From positions 1 to 19,176 of the forward strand of contig URHH01000039.1 in the NCBI GenBank assembly GCA_900547615.1: a stretch of DNA of 19,176 bases. The letters run 5' to 3'. The position numbers and the translations under genes were made by a program. Source of the DNA: an uncultured Blautia sp. (GTDB lineage Bacteria > Bacillota > Clostridia > Lachnospirales > Lachnospiraceae). Each line of letters begins with the position of its first letter. Position 1 is the first letter of the stretch. Positions 1 to 7,085 of the stretch are shown here, piece by piece. The notes under the pieces were generated by a model. The model did not search any database. It saw only the letters and a program-made list of their open reading frames with translations, and had not been told where the DNA came from.

Positions 1-1142
1 TCAATGTACCTTTGAAAGATGGAAAGATCACAGACGAGAACCGTCTTGTTGCAGCTCTTCCTACTATTAAGAAATTAATCGCTGACGGCGGAAAAGTAAT
101 TCTCTGCTCTCATTTAGGAAAAGTAAAAACAGAAGAAGATAAAAAGACAAAAACACTCGCTCCTGTAGCAGTAAGACTTTCTGAGTTATTAGGACAGGAA
201 GTAAAATTCGTAGCTGATCCGGAAGTAGTCGGACCAAACGCAAGAGCAGCAGTAGAAGCTATGAAAGACGGCGAAGTTATTTTACTTGAGAATACACGTT
301 TCAGACCGGAAGAGACAAAGAACGGAGAGGCATTCTCCAAAGACCTTGCTTCTATCTGTGATGTATTCGTAAACGATGCATTCGGTACAGCCCACAGAGC
401 ACACTGCTCTAACGTAGGTGTTGCACAGTTAGTAGACACAGCCGTTGTTGGTTACTTAATGCAGAAAGAGATCGACTTCTTAGGAAATGCAGTTGAGAAT
501 CCGGTAAGACCTTTCGTTGCAATCCTTGGCGGTGCAAAAGTTGCTGATAAATTAAATGTTATCTCTAACTTACTTGAAAAATGTGATACTCTTATCATCG
601 GTGGTGGTATGGCTTACACATTCTTAAAAGCGCAGGGATATGAGATCGGTTTATCTTTAGTAGACGACAGCAAGCTTGATTATTGTAAAGAAATGATGGA
701 GAAAGCTGAGAAACTTGGTAAAAAATTATTATTACCAGTTGACGCTGTAACAATCAAAGATTTCCCTAACCCAATCGATGCTCCGGTTGAAGTAGAAGTT
801 TATGATGCTGACAAAATGCCGGCTGACCGTGAGGGATGCGATATCGGTCCTAAGACTCAGGCTCTTTTCGCAGATGCTGTTAAGACAGCTAAAACAGTTG
901 TTTGGAACGGACCTATGGGTGTATTTGAGAACCCAACACTTGCAGCAGGTACAATCGCTGTAGCAAAAGCTTTAGCAGATACAGATGCTACAACAATCAT
1001 CGGTGGTGGTGATTCCGCAGCAGCAGTGAACCAGTTAGGATTTGGTGACAAGATGACACACATTTCCACAGGCGGCGGCGCTTCCCTTGAATTCCTGGAA
1101 GGAAAAGAACTTCCGGGTGTGGCAGCAGCGAACGATAAATAA
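1..1142 (+). CDS. pgk: Phosphoglycerate kinase, 5' end outside window
   Basis: Cytosolic glycolytic enzyme that moves phosphate from 1,3-bisphosphoglycerate to ADP, giving ATP and 3-phosphoglycerate. The reading frame is already open at base 3 (residues FNVPLKDG), so the gene enters from the left. About 20-25 N-terminal residues are missing compared with the usual ~395-residue family; the TTG at 12 is internal. Visible motifs are the N-domain ENTRF segment, the LGGAKVADKLNV stretch, the WNGPMGVFE motif and the GGGDSAAAV nucleotide-binding loop near the C terminus. The stop is TAA at 1140-1142. tpiA follows after 71 bp with no terminator between, so the two are very probably co-transcribed. 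Codon use is strongly biased, as expected for a highly expressed gene. The identification is secure. Confidence 0.97.
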   Translation, partial: NVPLKDGKITDENRLVAALPTIKKLIADGGKVILCSHLGKVKTEEDKKTKTLAPVAVRLSELLGQEVKFVADPEVVGPNARAAVEAMKDGEVILLENTRFRPEETKNGEAFSKDLASICDVFVNDAFGTAHRAHCSNVGVAQLVDTAVVGYLMQKEIDFLGNAVENPVRPFVAILGGAKVADKLNVISNLLEKCDTLIIGGGMAYTFLKAQGYEIGLSLVDDSKLDYCKEMMEKAEKLGKKLLLPVDAVTIKDFPNPIDAPVEVEVYDADKMPADREGCDIGPKTQALFADAVKTAKTVVWNGPMGVFENPTLAAGTIAVAKALADTDATTIIGGGDSAAAVNQLGFGDKMTHISTGGGASLEFLEGKELPGVAAANDK

Positions 1143-1213
1143 AGCGAAGTCGGAATTTAGTGAATCGAACTTCCTTATGAAAAATCCTATCAATACGAAC
1201 GGAGAATAGAAAA

Positions 1214-1946
1214 ATGGCAAGAAAAAAAATTATCGCTGGTAACTGGAAAATGAACATGACACCAAGCGAAGCCGTTAAAACCTCTCGTAGCAAACGAAGA
1301 GGTAGACGTAGTATTCTGTGTACCTGCAATTGATATTATCCCGGTTGTAGAAGCTGCAAAGGGAAGCAATATTCAGGTTGGCGCTGAGAATATGTACTTT
1401 GAAGAAAAAGGTGCATATACAGGCGAAATCTCCCCGAATATGCTCACAGATGCAGGCGTAAAATACGTTGTTCTGGGACATTCCGAGAGAAGAGAATACT
1501 TTGCTGAGACAGATGAGACAGTAAACAAAAAAATGCTGAAAGCATTCGAGCACGGTATTACTCCAATTATGTGCTGCGGCGAAACTCTGACACAGAGAGA
1601 GCAGGGCGTGACAATGGACTTTATCCGTCAGCAGGTTAAAATCGGCTTCCAGGGCGTGACAGCAGATCAGGCAAAAACAGCAGTTATCGCTTACGAGCCA
1701 ATCTGGGCGATCGGAACAGGCAAAACAGCAACAACTGAGCAGGCTCAGGAAGTTTGTGCCGGAATCCGTGCATGCATCGCTGAAATTTATGACGAGGCAA
1801 CAGCAGAAGCAATCCGTATCCAGTATGGCGGTTCTGTAAATGCAGGGACGGCTCCGGAGCTGTTTGCACAGAATGACATCGATGGTGGTCTTGTAGGCGG
1901 CGCTTCTCTGAAAGAAGAGTTCGGAAAAATTGTAAACTATAAATAA
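1214..1946 (+). pseudogene. tpiA: Triosephosphate isomerase, frameshifted near codon 22
   Basis: Triosephosphate isomerase interconverts dihydroxyacetone phosphate and glyceraldehyde 3-phosphate. ATG 1214 has a GGAG ribosome site at 1201-1204. It encodes MARKKIIAGNWKMNMTPSEA with the active-site Asn10 and Lys12, then runs into TGA at 1331-1333 after 39 codons. The rest of the enzyme is intact in another frame from CCT at 1281 to TAA 1946, including LGHSERR (catalytic His) and AYEPIWAIGTG (catalytic Glu and phosphate loop). At the junction the family expects about six more helix-1 residues (an LVEELK-like stretch) between VK and PLVANEE. The data fit a 17-nt deletion, which both removes these residues and shifts the frame. 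The downstream piece alone (first ATG 1392, no clear ribosome site) lacks Asn10 and Lys12 and could not be active. It is either a real null allele or a sequencing/assembly error. Confidence 0.9.
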
Positions 1947-1984
1947 GAATTTTCTTAAATAAGAAATTTGTGTCCAAGCGAGAG

Positions 1985-2027
1985 AAAAGCCCGTTTTTCC
2001 GGAGTGATCCGGGAAGGCGGGTTTTTA
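1985..2027 (+). terminator. Strong intrinsic terminator of pgk-tpiA
   Basis: A 19-bp stem (1985-2003 with 2008-2026, some G-U pairs) closes on a GTGA tetraloop. The 3' arm ends in five T residues (2022-2026). It lies 39 bp after the tpiA stop and marks the end of the glycolytic operon. Confidence 0.9.
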
Positions 2028-2048
2028 TGATATAGGAAATTTTAAGCG

Positions 2049-2096
2049 CAAAAATTAAGAGCCATCAGTTTTTCTTTAAGAACTGGTGGCTCTTTT
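2049..2096. terminator. Bidirectional hairpin terminator
   Basis: A 17-bp stem (2057-2073 with 2078-2094) with a CTTT tetraloop. On the minus strand it is followed by AATTTTT, a good U-tract for ending the predicted small RNA. On the + strand only TTTT at 2093-2096 follows, a weaker second stop behind the tpiA terminator. Confidence 0.75.
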
Positions 2097-2107
2097 ACTG
2101 TTCGTTG

Positions 2108-2310
2108 TCCAATGGAATATACCTTCCTTTCAGTAAAATTAAATTTTGGGGATTCTAAAACAACTGGAATAAAAACTTAAGTTCTTGGTGGTCCGTACCT
2201 CTCTTTCTTGATTTAAACGATAATAAAATTTACGTTTCTGGTGGTCTGTACCTTCCTTTCTTAAATTATAAAGATGAAATTACGTTTTCGGTGGTATCAC
2301 TCCTTTGAGT
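2108..2310 (-). repeat. Imperfect ~50-nt tandem repeats, 3 full units and 1 partial
   Basis: Three clear units on the + strand lie at about 2179-2214, 2231-2266 and 2281-2310. Each carries TTC(T)GGTGGT, and the cores start at 2187, 2240 and 2290, giving periods of 53 and 50 nt. A fourth, more diverged copy at 2108-2130 shares ACCTTCCTTT. Read on the minus strand, a unit is AAGGAAGGTACAGACCACCA followed by GAAACGTAA. The spacers are AT-rich (TAAAATT-like) and less conserved. This is not a CRISPR array: the repeats are too diverged and the spacers resemble each other. Confidence 0.75.
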
Positions 2311-2347
2311 TTGTTGTGGTTTGTAATTCCTTTTGTTTTATGAGTAC

Positions 2348-2376
2348 ACTATAACAGATAAAATGTGGAATGTCAA
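2348..2376 (-). promoter_or_regulatory. Sigma-A promoter of the minus-strand small RNA
   Basis: On the minus strand this reads TTGACA (2371-2376), a 17-nt spacer, then TATAGT (2348-2353), which matches consensus at 11 of 12 positions. The expected transcription start is near 2341. It points away from eno and towards the repeats, and no protein gene in that direction would use it. Confidence 0.8.
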
Positions 2377-2559
2377 GTAGAAAAATGAAAATTACTAAAT
2401 AAAATTTTAAAAGAAAGAGAAATATGTATATCCAAAAGAATATTCTGAAAATATCAAGCAGAAGAATTGCTGCTAATGACAGTTTGCAGTATCCTTTTTT
2501 ATGCGAAACGCATAGAATATGGAATTATGGAAAAAATGTTTTTATAAACCAGAAGTAAC
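2377..2559 (+). other. Intergenic leader region upstream of eno
   Basis: This AT-rich stretch should contain the eno promoter. The candidates are poor: TTGCTG at 2467-2472, 17 nt, TATCCT at 2490-2495; or TAGAAT at 2513-2518 with no good -35. ATGCG-AAA-CGCAT (2501-2513) is a short perfect inverted repeat that could be an operator or just a small hairpin. No open frame with a ribosome site and no riboswitch is recognised. Confidence 0.4.
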
Positions 2560-2572
2560 AGGAGGTAGAAAA

Positions 2573-3925
2573 ATGTTACGTTATCTTCCAATTCGAATGG
2601 TTCATGCAAGACAGGTTCTCGACTCAAGAGGAAACCCTACAGTAGAGGTGGAAGTTACAGTGGGAGAAGGCGTTGTAGGAGTAAACGGATATACTGCGAG
2701 GGCGATGGTTCCCTCCGGTGCTTCAACAGGAAGATTTGAGGCAGTGGAGCTTCGTGATGGAGAAAAAGAAAAGTACGTAGGATTAAGTGTGGAAAAAGCA
2801 GTAAATAACGTAAATTGTAAATTGGCAGAAGCAATTCTGGGAGAAAATGCACTGAATCAGTCTTATATTGATTCTCTTTTGATTGAAGCGGACGGTACAG
2901 ATAATAAAAGTAATCTTGGCGCAAATGCGACTCTGGGAGTATCTATGGCAGTTGCAAGGGCAGCGGCTTCTGCTCTTCGGATTCCTCTGTATCAGTACAT
3001 TGGAGGGTGTCATACAAACAGAATGCCGGTTCCAATGATGAATATTTTAAACGGCGGAAAACACGCGGACAACACGGTGGACCTGCAGGAATTTATGATC
3101 ATGCCAGTAGGCGCTTCCTGCTTTTTGAACGGAATCCGTATGTGTGTGGAAATTTATCAGTTTTTAAAAATTATTTTAAAACAGAATAAACTTTCCACGG
3201 GAGTTGGCGACGAGGGCGGATTTGCTCCGGATCTTGCCGATTCCAGAGATGTGCTTGTGATGATCACGGAGGCTGTAAAACGCGCCGGATACGAACCCGG
3301 AAAAGACATTGCCATAGCCATTGACGCGGCGGCGAGCGAGCTTTATGACGAGGAAAGAAACGTATATTATTTTCCGGGAGAAAGCGAGATGAAGGGTTCT
3401 GAGGTTTTAAGAGACAGTAAGGAAATGATTTCTTATTACGAGAAGTTGATAGAGGAATTTCCTGTTGTTTCCATAGAAGATGGGCTTCATGAGGACGACT
3501 GGGAAGGCTGGAGAGAAATGACGAAGCAGCTTGGAGAAAAAATCCAGCTTGTGGGAGACGATCTTTTTGCGACAAATAAAAAGCGTCTTCGCTGCGGAAT
3601 TAAGCTCCAGGCAGGTAACGCCATTTTAATTAAGGTCAACCAGATAGGAACACTTACGGAGGCTCTGGAAGCTGTGGAAATGGCGCAGCAGGCAGGATAT
3701 AAAACAGTGATTTCCCATCGCTCCGGTGAGACAGAGGATTCCTTTATTGCAGATCTGGCAGTAGCTACGGGGGCAGGACAGATTAAAACAGGCGCTCCCT
3801 GCCGGTCTGACAGAAATGCAAAATATAATCAGCTTCTTCGTATTGATGAATATCTCGGCGTTCTTTCCAGATATGAAAACCCGTTCGACAGTGTAAAAGA
3901 AACAGAAGAATCTTTCGAATCTTAA
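2573..3925 (+). CDS. eno: Enolase (phosphopyruvate hydratase)
   Basis: Glycolytic, Mg-dependent conversion of 2-phosphoglycerate to phosphoenolpyruvate. Start ATG 2573 was chosen because AGGAGG lies at 2560-2565 and it gives MLRYLPI before the family's ARQVLDSRGNPTVEV; a frame opening at 2519 has no ribosome site. The protein has 450 residues, slightly long for the family. All key residues are visible: mobile loop GAST at 49-52, Glu214 in GDEGG, metal ligands Asp251, Glu302 (SIEDG) and Asp329 (GDD), Lys354 (ILIKVNQ), SHRSGETED at 381-389 and Lys405 (IKTG). It has about five extra residues before GAST and an unusual segment at 180-206 (ASCFLNG to LKQN). Codon use is less biased than in pgk. 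It stands alone: the tpiA terminator is before it and the secG promoter begins 17 bp after it. Confidence 0.96.
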   Translation: MLRYLPIRMVHARQVLDSRGNPTVEVEVTVGEGVVGVNGYTARAMVPSGASTGRFEAVELRDGEKEKYVGLSVEKAVNNVNCKLAEAILGENALNQSYIDSLLIEADGTDNKSNLGANATLGVSMAVARAAASALRIPLYQYIGGCHTNRMPVPMMNILNGGKHADNTVDLQEFMIMPVGASCFLNGIRMCVEIYQFLKIILKQNKLSTGVGDEGGFAPDLADSRDVLVMITEAVKRAGYEPGKDIAIAIDAAASELYDEERNVYYFPGESEMKGSEVLRDSKEMISYYEKLIEEFPVVSIEDGLHEDDWEGWREMTKQLGEKIQLVGDDLFATNKKRLRCGIKLQAGNAILIKVNQIGTLTEALEAVEMAQQAGYKTVISHRSGETEDSFIADLAVATGAGQIKTGAPCRSDRNAKYNQLLRIDEYLGVLSRYENPFDSVKETEESFES

Positions 3926-3942
3926 AAAACTGGTAAAAACAG

Positions 3943-3971
3943 TTGAAATCCGGGATTTCCTATGGTAAAAT
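3943..3971 (+). promoter_or_regulatory. Sigma-A promoter of the secG-rnr-smpB operon
   Basis: TTGAAA (3943-3948), a 17-nt spacer, then TAAAAT (3966-3971). The -10 is preceded by TGG, giving an extended -10 (TGn). The start is expected near 3978, leaving a leader of about 24 nt before the secG GTG. Confidence 0.75.
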
Positions 3972-4001
3972 ATCTTCTAGTTGATTAGGAGGTGTAACCG
4001 C

Positions 4002-4238
4002 GTGGAAATTTTAAAGATTGTTCTGACCGTAATTTTTGTAATAGATTGTATTGCTCTGACAGTTGTGGTACTGCTTCAGGAAGGCAAATCACAGGGTCTT
4101 GGCGCTATCGCAGGCGCAGCAGATTCTTACTGGGGTAAGAACAAAGGTCGTTCTATGGAGGGCGGTCTTGTAAAGGCAACAACTGTTATGGCAGTTTTGT
4201 TCTTTGTATTGTCAATCGTTTTAAACATGAATTTCTAG
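4002..4238 (+). CDS. secG: Preprotein translocase subunit SecG
   Basis: Small membrane subunit of the SecYEG export channel; it assists SecA-driven translocation. Start GTG 4002 follows a perfect AGGAGGT (3987-3993) with 8-nt spacing and gives 78 residues, the usual SecG size. An upstream in-frame TTG (3981) sits before the ribosome site and is not credible. There are two hydrophobic segments (about 4-22 and 55-75). Between them is the conserved cytosolic loop, LLQEGKSQGLGAIAGAADSY, and then a basic KNKGRS stretch. It is the first gene of the operon with rnr, as is typical in clostridia. Confidence 0.95.
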   Translation: MEILKIVLTVIFVIDCIALTVVVLLQEGKSQGLGAIAGAADSYWGKNKGRSMEGGLVKATTVMAVLFFVLSIVLNMNF

Positions 4239-4250
4239 GAACGAAAACGG

Positions 4251-4290
4251 AAACACTCTTGTTTATGTGACAAGGGTGTTTCTTTGTTTA
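4251..4290 (+). terminator. Hairpin between secG and rnr, weak terminator or attenuator
   Basis: A 12-bp stem (4251-4262 with 4270-4281, one G-U) and a 7-nt loop, followed by a T-rich but broken tract (CTTTGTTTAAT). The rnr ribosome site starts only ~14 bp later. It probably reduces read-through from secG into rnr rather than ending transcription fully, since rnr has no clear promoter of its own. Confidence 0.55.
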
Positions 4291-4304
4291 ATAAAGGAGA
4301 AAAT

Positions 4305-6545
4305 GTGAAGAAAAAAGAACTTGAAAAAAAGAAAAAATTTATAATGGAGCTTTTAAAAGATCCAATATACCAGCCCATGCGCCTCCGGGAGATCGCTTCT
4401 CTTTTAAGACTGGATAAGGGACAGAAAAAGGAACTGTATGAGGTAATGGATTCTCTTTTAGAAGAGGGGAAGATTTCTCTTGATAAAAAGGGAAGGTATG
4501 AAAAGGCATCTAAGTCCGGGAAAAAAACTGAGAAAAAGAAAAGAGAAAAGCAGAAAAAGGAAAAACTGACAGGACGAAAGAAAAGTCGGGAAACGGACAG
4601 GATAAAGTATGATGAAGATTCTGCTTTGGAGGGAACCTTTATCGGGCACCCGAAAGGATTTGGTTTTGTGGAAATCCCGGATCAGGAGGAAGATATTTTT
4701 ATTCCGGAAGAAAAAACGGGAACAGCTCTCCATCAGGATAAAGTGCGCATTATTGTAGAAGAGAAACAGAAAGAAGGAAAACGAAAAGAGGGAACAGTGG
4801 TAAAGGTTCTGGAAAGGGGAATGCCCCAGATTGTGGGAACGTACCAGTGCAACCGGGATTTTGGCTTCGTGATCTGCGACAATCCCAAGTTTTCCAAAGA
4901 TGTGTTTATTTCCAAAAAAGATTCCAATGGAGTGAAAAACGGAGATAAAGTCATTGCGGAAATTACAGACTATGGTTCCGGAAACAAAAGCCCGGAAGGA
5001 AAGATTACAGAAATCCTGGGAAGCAGCCGTGCGCCTGGAACAGATATTCTTGCCATTGTAAAAAGCTTTGGAATCCCGGACGAATTTCCGGAACGTGTAA
5101 AGAACCAGGCGCTTCGCGTGCCGGATCACGTTCTTGCGGCAGATATGAACGGAAGACTTGACCTTCGAAACGTGCAGATGGTCACCATAGACGGAGAAGA
5201 TGCAAAAGATCTTGACGATGCGGTTTCCCTTACAAAAGAAAACGGGATTTACCATCTCGGCGTTCATATTGCAGACGTGAGCAATTACGTACAGGGAGGA
5301 AGCGCTCTCGATAAGGAGGCTTTAAAAAGAGGGACAAGCGTGTACCTTGCAGACCGTGTGATTCCCATGCTTCCGGTAGAGCTTTCCAATGGGATCTGTT
5401 CTCTGAATCAGGGAGAAGACCGTCTTGCATTAAGCTGCCTTATGGACATAGATGAGAATGGCAGAGTGGTATCTCATAAAATCGCAGAAACAGTCATCTG
5501 CGTAGACAGACGTATGAGCTACACGACTGTGAAAAATATTCTGGAACAGGAAGATGAGGAAGCAGAGAAGCGGTATGCGGACTTTGTTCCCATGTTTTTC
5601 CAGATGAAGGAGCTTTCCGCGATCATAAGAGAAAGCCGCCATCACAGAGGTTCGATTGATTTTGAATTTCCGGAGAGCAAGATCATTTTAAACGAGGCAG
5701 GAAAAGCCATAGATGTACAGCCGTATGAGTCAAATGTGGCAACCAGGATTATTGAAGATTTTATGCTTATGGCAAATGAGACAGTGGCAAAAGAATACTG
5801 TAAAGAAGACCTTCCGTTTGTTTACCGTACTCATGAAAACCCGGATCCGGAAAAGGTGGAGAGCCTTTTGATGCTTCTTCATAATCAGGGTGTTTCCGTG
5901 CAGAAAGCAAAAGAAGAAATCTCTCCGAAAGAAATCCAGAGAATCCTAGAGGAGATAGAAGGTCTTCCAAATGAAGCACAGATTTCCAGACTTACTTTAA
6001 GAACTATGAAACAGGCGAAGTATACAACAGAATGCAGCGGTCATTTTGGACTTGCAGCAAAATATTACTGTCACTTTACTTCTCCGATCCGAAGATACCC
6101 GGACCTTCAGATCCACCGTATCATTAAAGATAATTTAAGAGGCCGCCTTGAGAGAGAAGGGCGGACCGAGCGGTACAGGGAAATCCTGGACGAGGTGGCG
6201 CGTCAGTCAAGCGTATGCGAGAGAAGGGCAGAGGAGGCGGAAAGAGAGTCCGATAAGCTGAAAAAAGCAGAGTATATGTCTTACCATCTTGGAGAAGAAT
6301 TTGAAGGAATTATTTCCGGCGTGACAGGCTGGGGCATGTATGTGGAGCTACCCAATACAGTAGAAGGACTTGTTCATGTAAATACGCTGCGTGATGATTA
6401 TTATACCTTTGATCAGGATGCTTATGAGCTTCGCGGAGATATGACACAGAAAGTATACCGTCTGGGACAGAAGGTGCGCGTCCGTGTAGCAGATGCAGAT
6501 AAAATGCTGAAAACAGTAGATTTTGTTCTGGCGGAGGAACAATAG
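4305..6545 (+). CDS. rnr: Ribonuclease R (3'-5' exoribonuclease)
   Basis: Processive hydrolytic exoribonuclease that degrades structured RNA and works with tmRNA-SmpB on stalled mRNAs. GTG 4305 was chosen because AGGAG lies at 4295-4299; an in-frame TTG at 4284 has no ribosome site and an ATG at 4303 is out of frame. The protein has 746 residues. The domains are a winged-helix N terminus (about 8-66), a lysine-rich linker (about 72-95), two cold-shock RNA-binding domains (about 108-150 with GFGFVEI, 175-222 with DFGFVIC), the RNB catalytic domain (about 265-600) and a C-terminal S1 domain starting near EFEGIISGVTGWGMYVEL. The catalytic aspartates sit in TIDGEDAKDLDDA (Asp296, 302, 304, 305). 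SmpB is encoded 18 bp downstream, which matches the shared role. Confidence 0.96.
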   Translation: MKKKELEKKKKFIMELLKDPIYQPMRLREIASLLRLDKGQKKELYEVMDSLLEEGKISLDKKGRYEKASKSGKKTEKKKREKQKKEKLTGRKKSRETDRIKYDEDSALEGTFIGHPKGFGFVEIPDQEEDIFIPEEKTGTALHQDKVRIIVEEKQKEGKRKEGTVVKVLERGMPQIVGTYQCNRDFGFVICDNPKFSKDVFISKKDSNGVKNGDKVIAEITDYGSGNKSPEGKITEILGSSRAPGTDILAIVKSFGIPDEFPERVKNQALRVPDHVLAADMNGRLDLRNVQMVTIDGEDAKDLDDAVSLTKENGIYHLGVHIADVSNYVQGGSALDKEALKRGTSVYLADRVIPMLPVELSNGICSLNQGEDRLALSCLMDIDENGRVVSHKIAETVICVDRRMSYTTVKNILEQEDEEAEKRYADFVPMFFQMKELSAIIRESRHHRGSIDFEFPESKIILNEAGKAIDVQPYESNVATRIIEDFMLMANETVAKEYCKEDLPFVYRTHENPDPEKVESLLMLLHNQGVSVQKAKEEISPKEIQRILEEIEGLPNEAQISRLTLRTMKQAKYTTECSGHFGLAAKYYCHFTSPIRRYPDLQIHRIIKDNLRGRLEREGRTERYREILDEVARQSSVCERRAEEAERESDKLKKAEYMSYHLGEEFEGIISGVTGWGMYVELPNTVEGLVHVNTLRDDYYTFDQDAYELRGDMTQKVYRLGQKVRVRVADADKMLKTVDFVLAEEQ

Positions 6546-6563
6546 CGTAACAGGGAGGATATT

Positions 6564-7034
6564 ATGGCAAAACAGAAGGGAATCAAATTAATTGCCAACA
6601 ACAAAAAGGCATTTCACGATTATTTTATAGAAGATACGTATGAGGCGGGAATTGCGCTGGCAGGAACAGAGGTCAAATCCCTTCGTATGGGAAAATGCAG
6701 CATTAAAGAAGGATTTATCCGTGTGGAGCATGGAGAGGTTTTTATTTACGGTATGAATATCAGTCCCTATGAAAAGGGAAACATTTTTAATAAAGACCCG
6801 CTCCGTGTAAGAAAGCTTCTTCTTCACAGATATGAGATCAACAAAATTGAGGCGAAGCTGAAAGAAAAAGGTCTCACTCTTGTACCGCTGAAGGTATATT
6901 TTAAGGACAGTCTTGTTAAGGTGGAAATCGGAATGGCGCGTGGTAAAAAACTTTATGACAAGCGCCAGGACATTGCGAAAAAAGACCAGAGAAGAGAGGC
7001 AGAGAGAGACTTTAAGGTTAAGAATCTTTATTAA
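6564..7034 (+). CDS. smpB: SsrA (tmRNA)-binding protein SmpB
   Basis: Binds tmRNA and brings it to stalled ribosomes in trans-translation. ATG 6564 has AGGGAGG at 6552-6558 and gives 156 residues, normal for the family. Visible features are the N-terminal oligonucleotide-binding beta barrel (KLIANNKKAFHDY, AGIALAGTEVKSLR, EVFIYGMNISPYEKGN) and the basic C-terminal tail (KKLYDKRQDIAKKDQRREAERD) that enters the ribosomal mRNA channel. It is 18 bp after rnr in the same operon. ssrA, often close by in other Firmicutes, is not seen in this window. Confidence 0.97.
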   Translation: MAKQKGIKLIANNKKAFHDYFIEDTYEAGIALAGTEVKSLRMGKCSIKEGFIRVEHGEVFIYGMNISPYEKGNIFNKDPLRVRKLLLHRYEINKIEAKLKEKGLTLVPLKVYFKDSLVKVEIGMARGKKLYDKRQDIAKKDQRREAERDFKVKNLY

Positions 7035-7041
7035 AAAAGGA

Positions 7042-7065
7042 AGGGCGGGGTGTTTTCCCTGCCCT
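7042..7065 (+). other. GC-rich hairpin between smpB and sbcD
   Basis: A 9-bp stem (7042-7050 with 7057-7065, one G-U) and a TGTTTT loop, with no T-tract after it. It is not a proper terminator; it may protect the smpB 3' end or mark a processing site ahead of sbcD, whose ribosome site is 7073-7079. Confidence 0.5.
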
Positions 7066-7085
7066 GACGGATAAGGAGGAAGAAA

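Larger units (their letters stand above)
2049..2341 (-). ncRNA. Predicted small RNA carrying tandem GGA-rich repeats
   Basis: This is inferred from three parts that line up on the minus strand: a consensus sigma-A promoter just upstream (2348-2376), a body of ~290 nt with imperfect ~50-nt repeats, and a 17-bp hairpin followed by AATTTTT at the far end (2049-2096). No credible coding sequence is present. The minus strand has no ATG with a ribosome site; the frame through the repeats lacks a start, and the only start next to an SD-like GGAG (GTG at about 2300) gives six codons. Each repeat carries an AAGGA or AAGGAAGG purine run followed by ACCACC, a pattern that could bind the anti-Shine-Dalgarno of 16S rRNA, a GGA-binding protein, or G-rich target mRNAs. 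The RNA would run convergent to tpiA and divergent from eno. No named RNA family is assigned, and the function is unknown. Confidence 0.55.

Noticed and set aside
1275..1340. Programmed +1 frameshift rescuing tpiA
   Set aside because: Even with a +1 shift about six helix-1 residues would be missing, no slippery site with stop or stimulator is seen at the junction, and tpiA is not known to use recoding.
2108..2290. Small minus-strand protein across the repeats
   Set aside because: The longest frame (about 46 codons) has no start codon or ribosome site and reads like translated repeat sequence.
2179..2310. CRISPR array
   Set aside because: The units are imperfect, the intervening sequences resemble each other, and there are no cas genes nearby.
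4458..5267. 269-residue minus-strand open frame inside rnr
   Set aside because: It is the antisense shadow of the rnr cold-shock region, with no ribosome site, Phe/Leu/Ser-rich composition and no domain, while rnr is clearly real.
7035..7085. Terminator between smpB and sbcD
   Set aside because: The hairpin is stable but no T-tract follows, so it is listed only as a hairpin.
7035..7085. ssrA (tmRNA) next to smpB
   Set aside because: The gap is only 51 bp, far too short for tmRNA, and no tRNA-like end is present.
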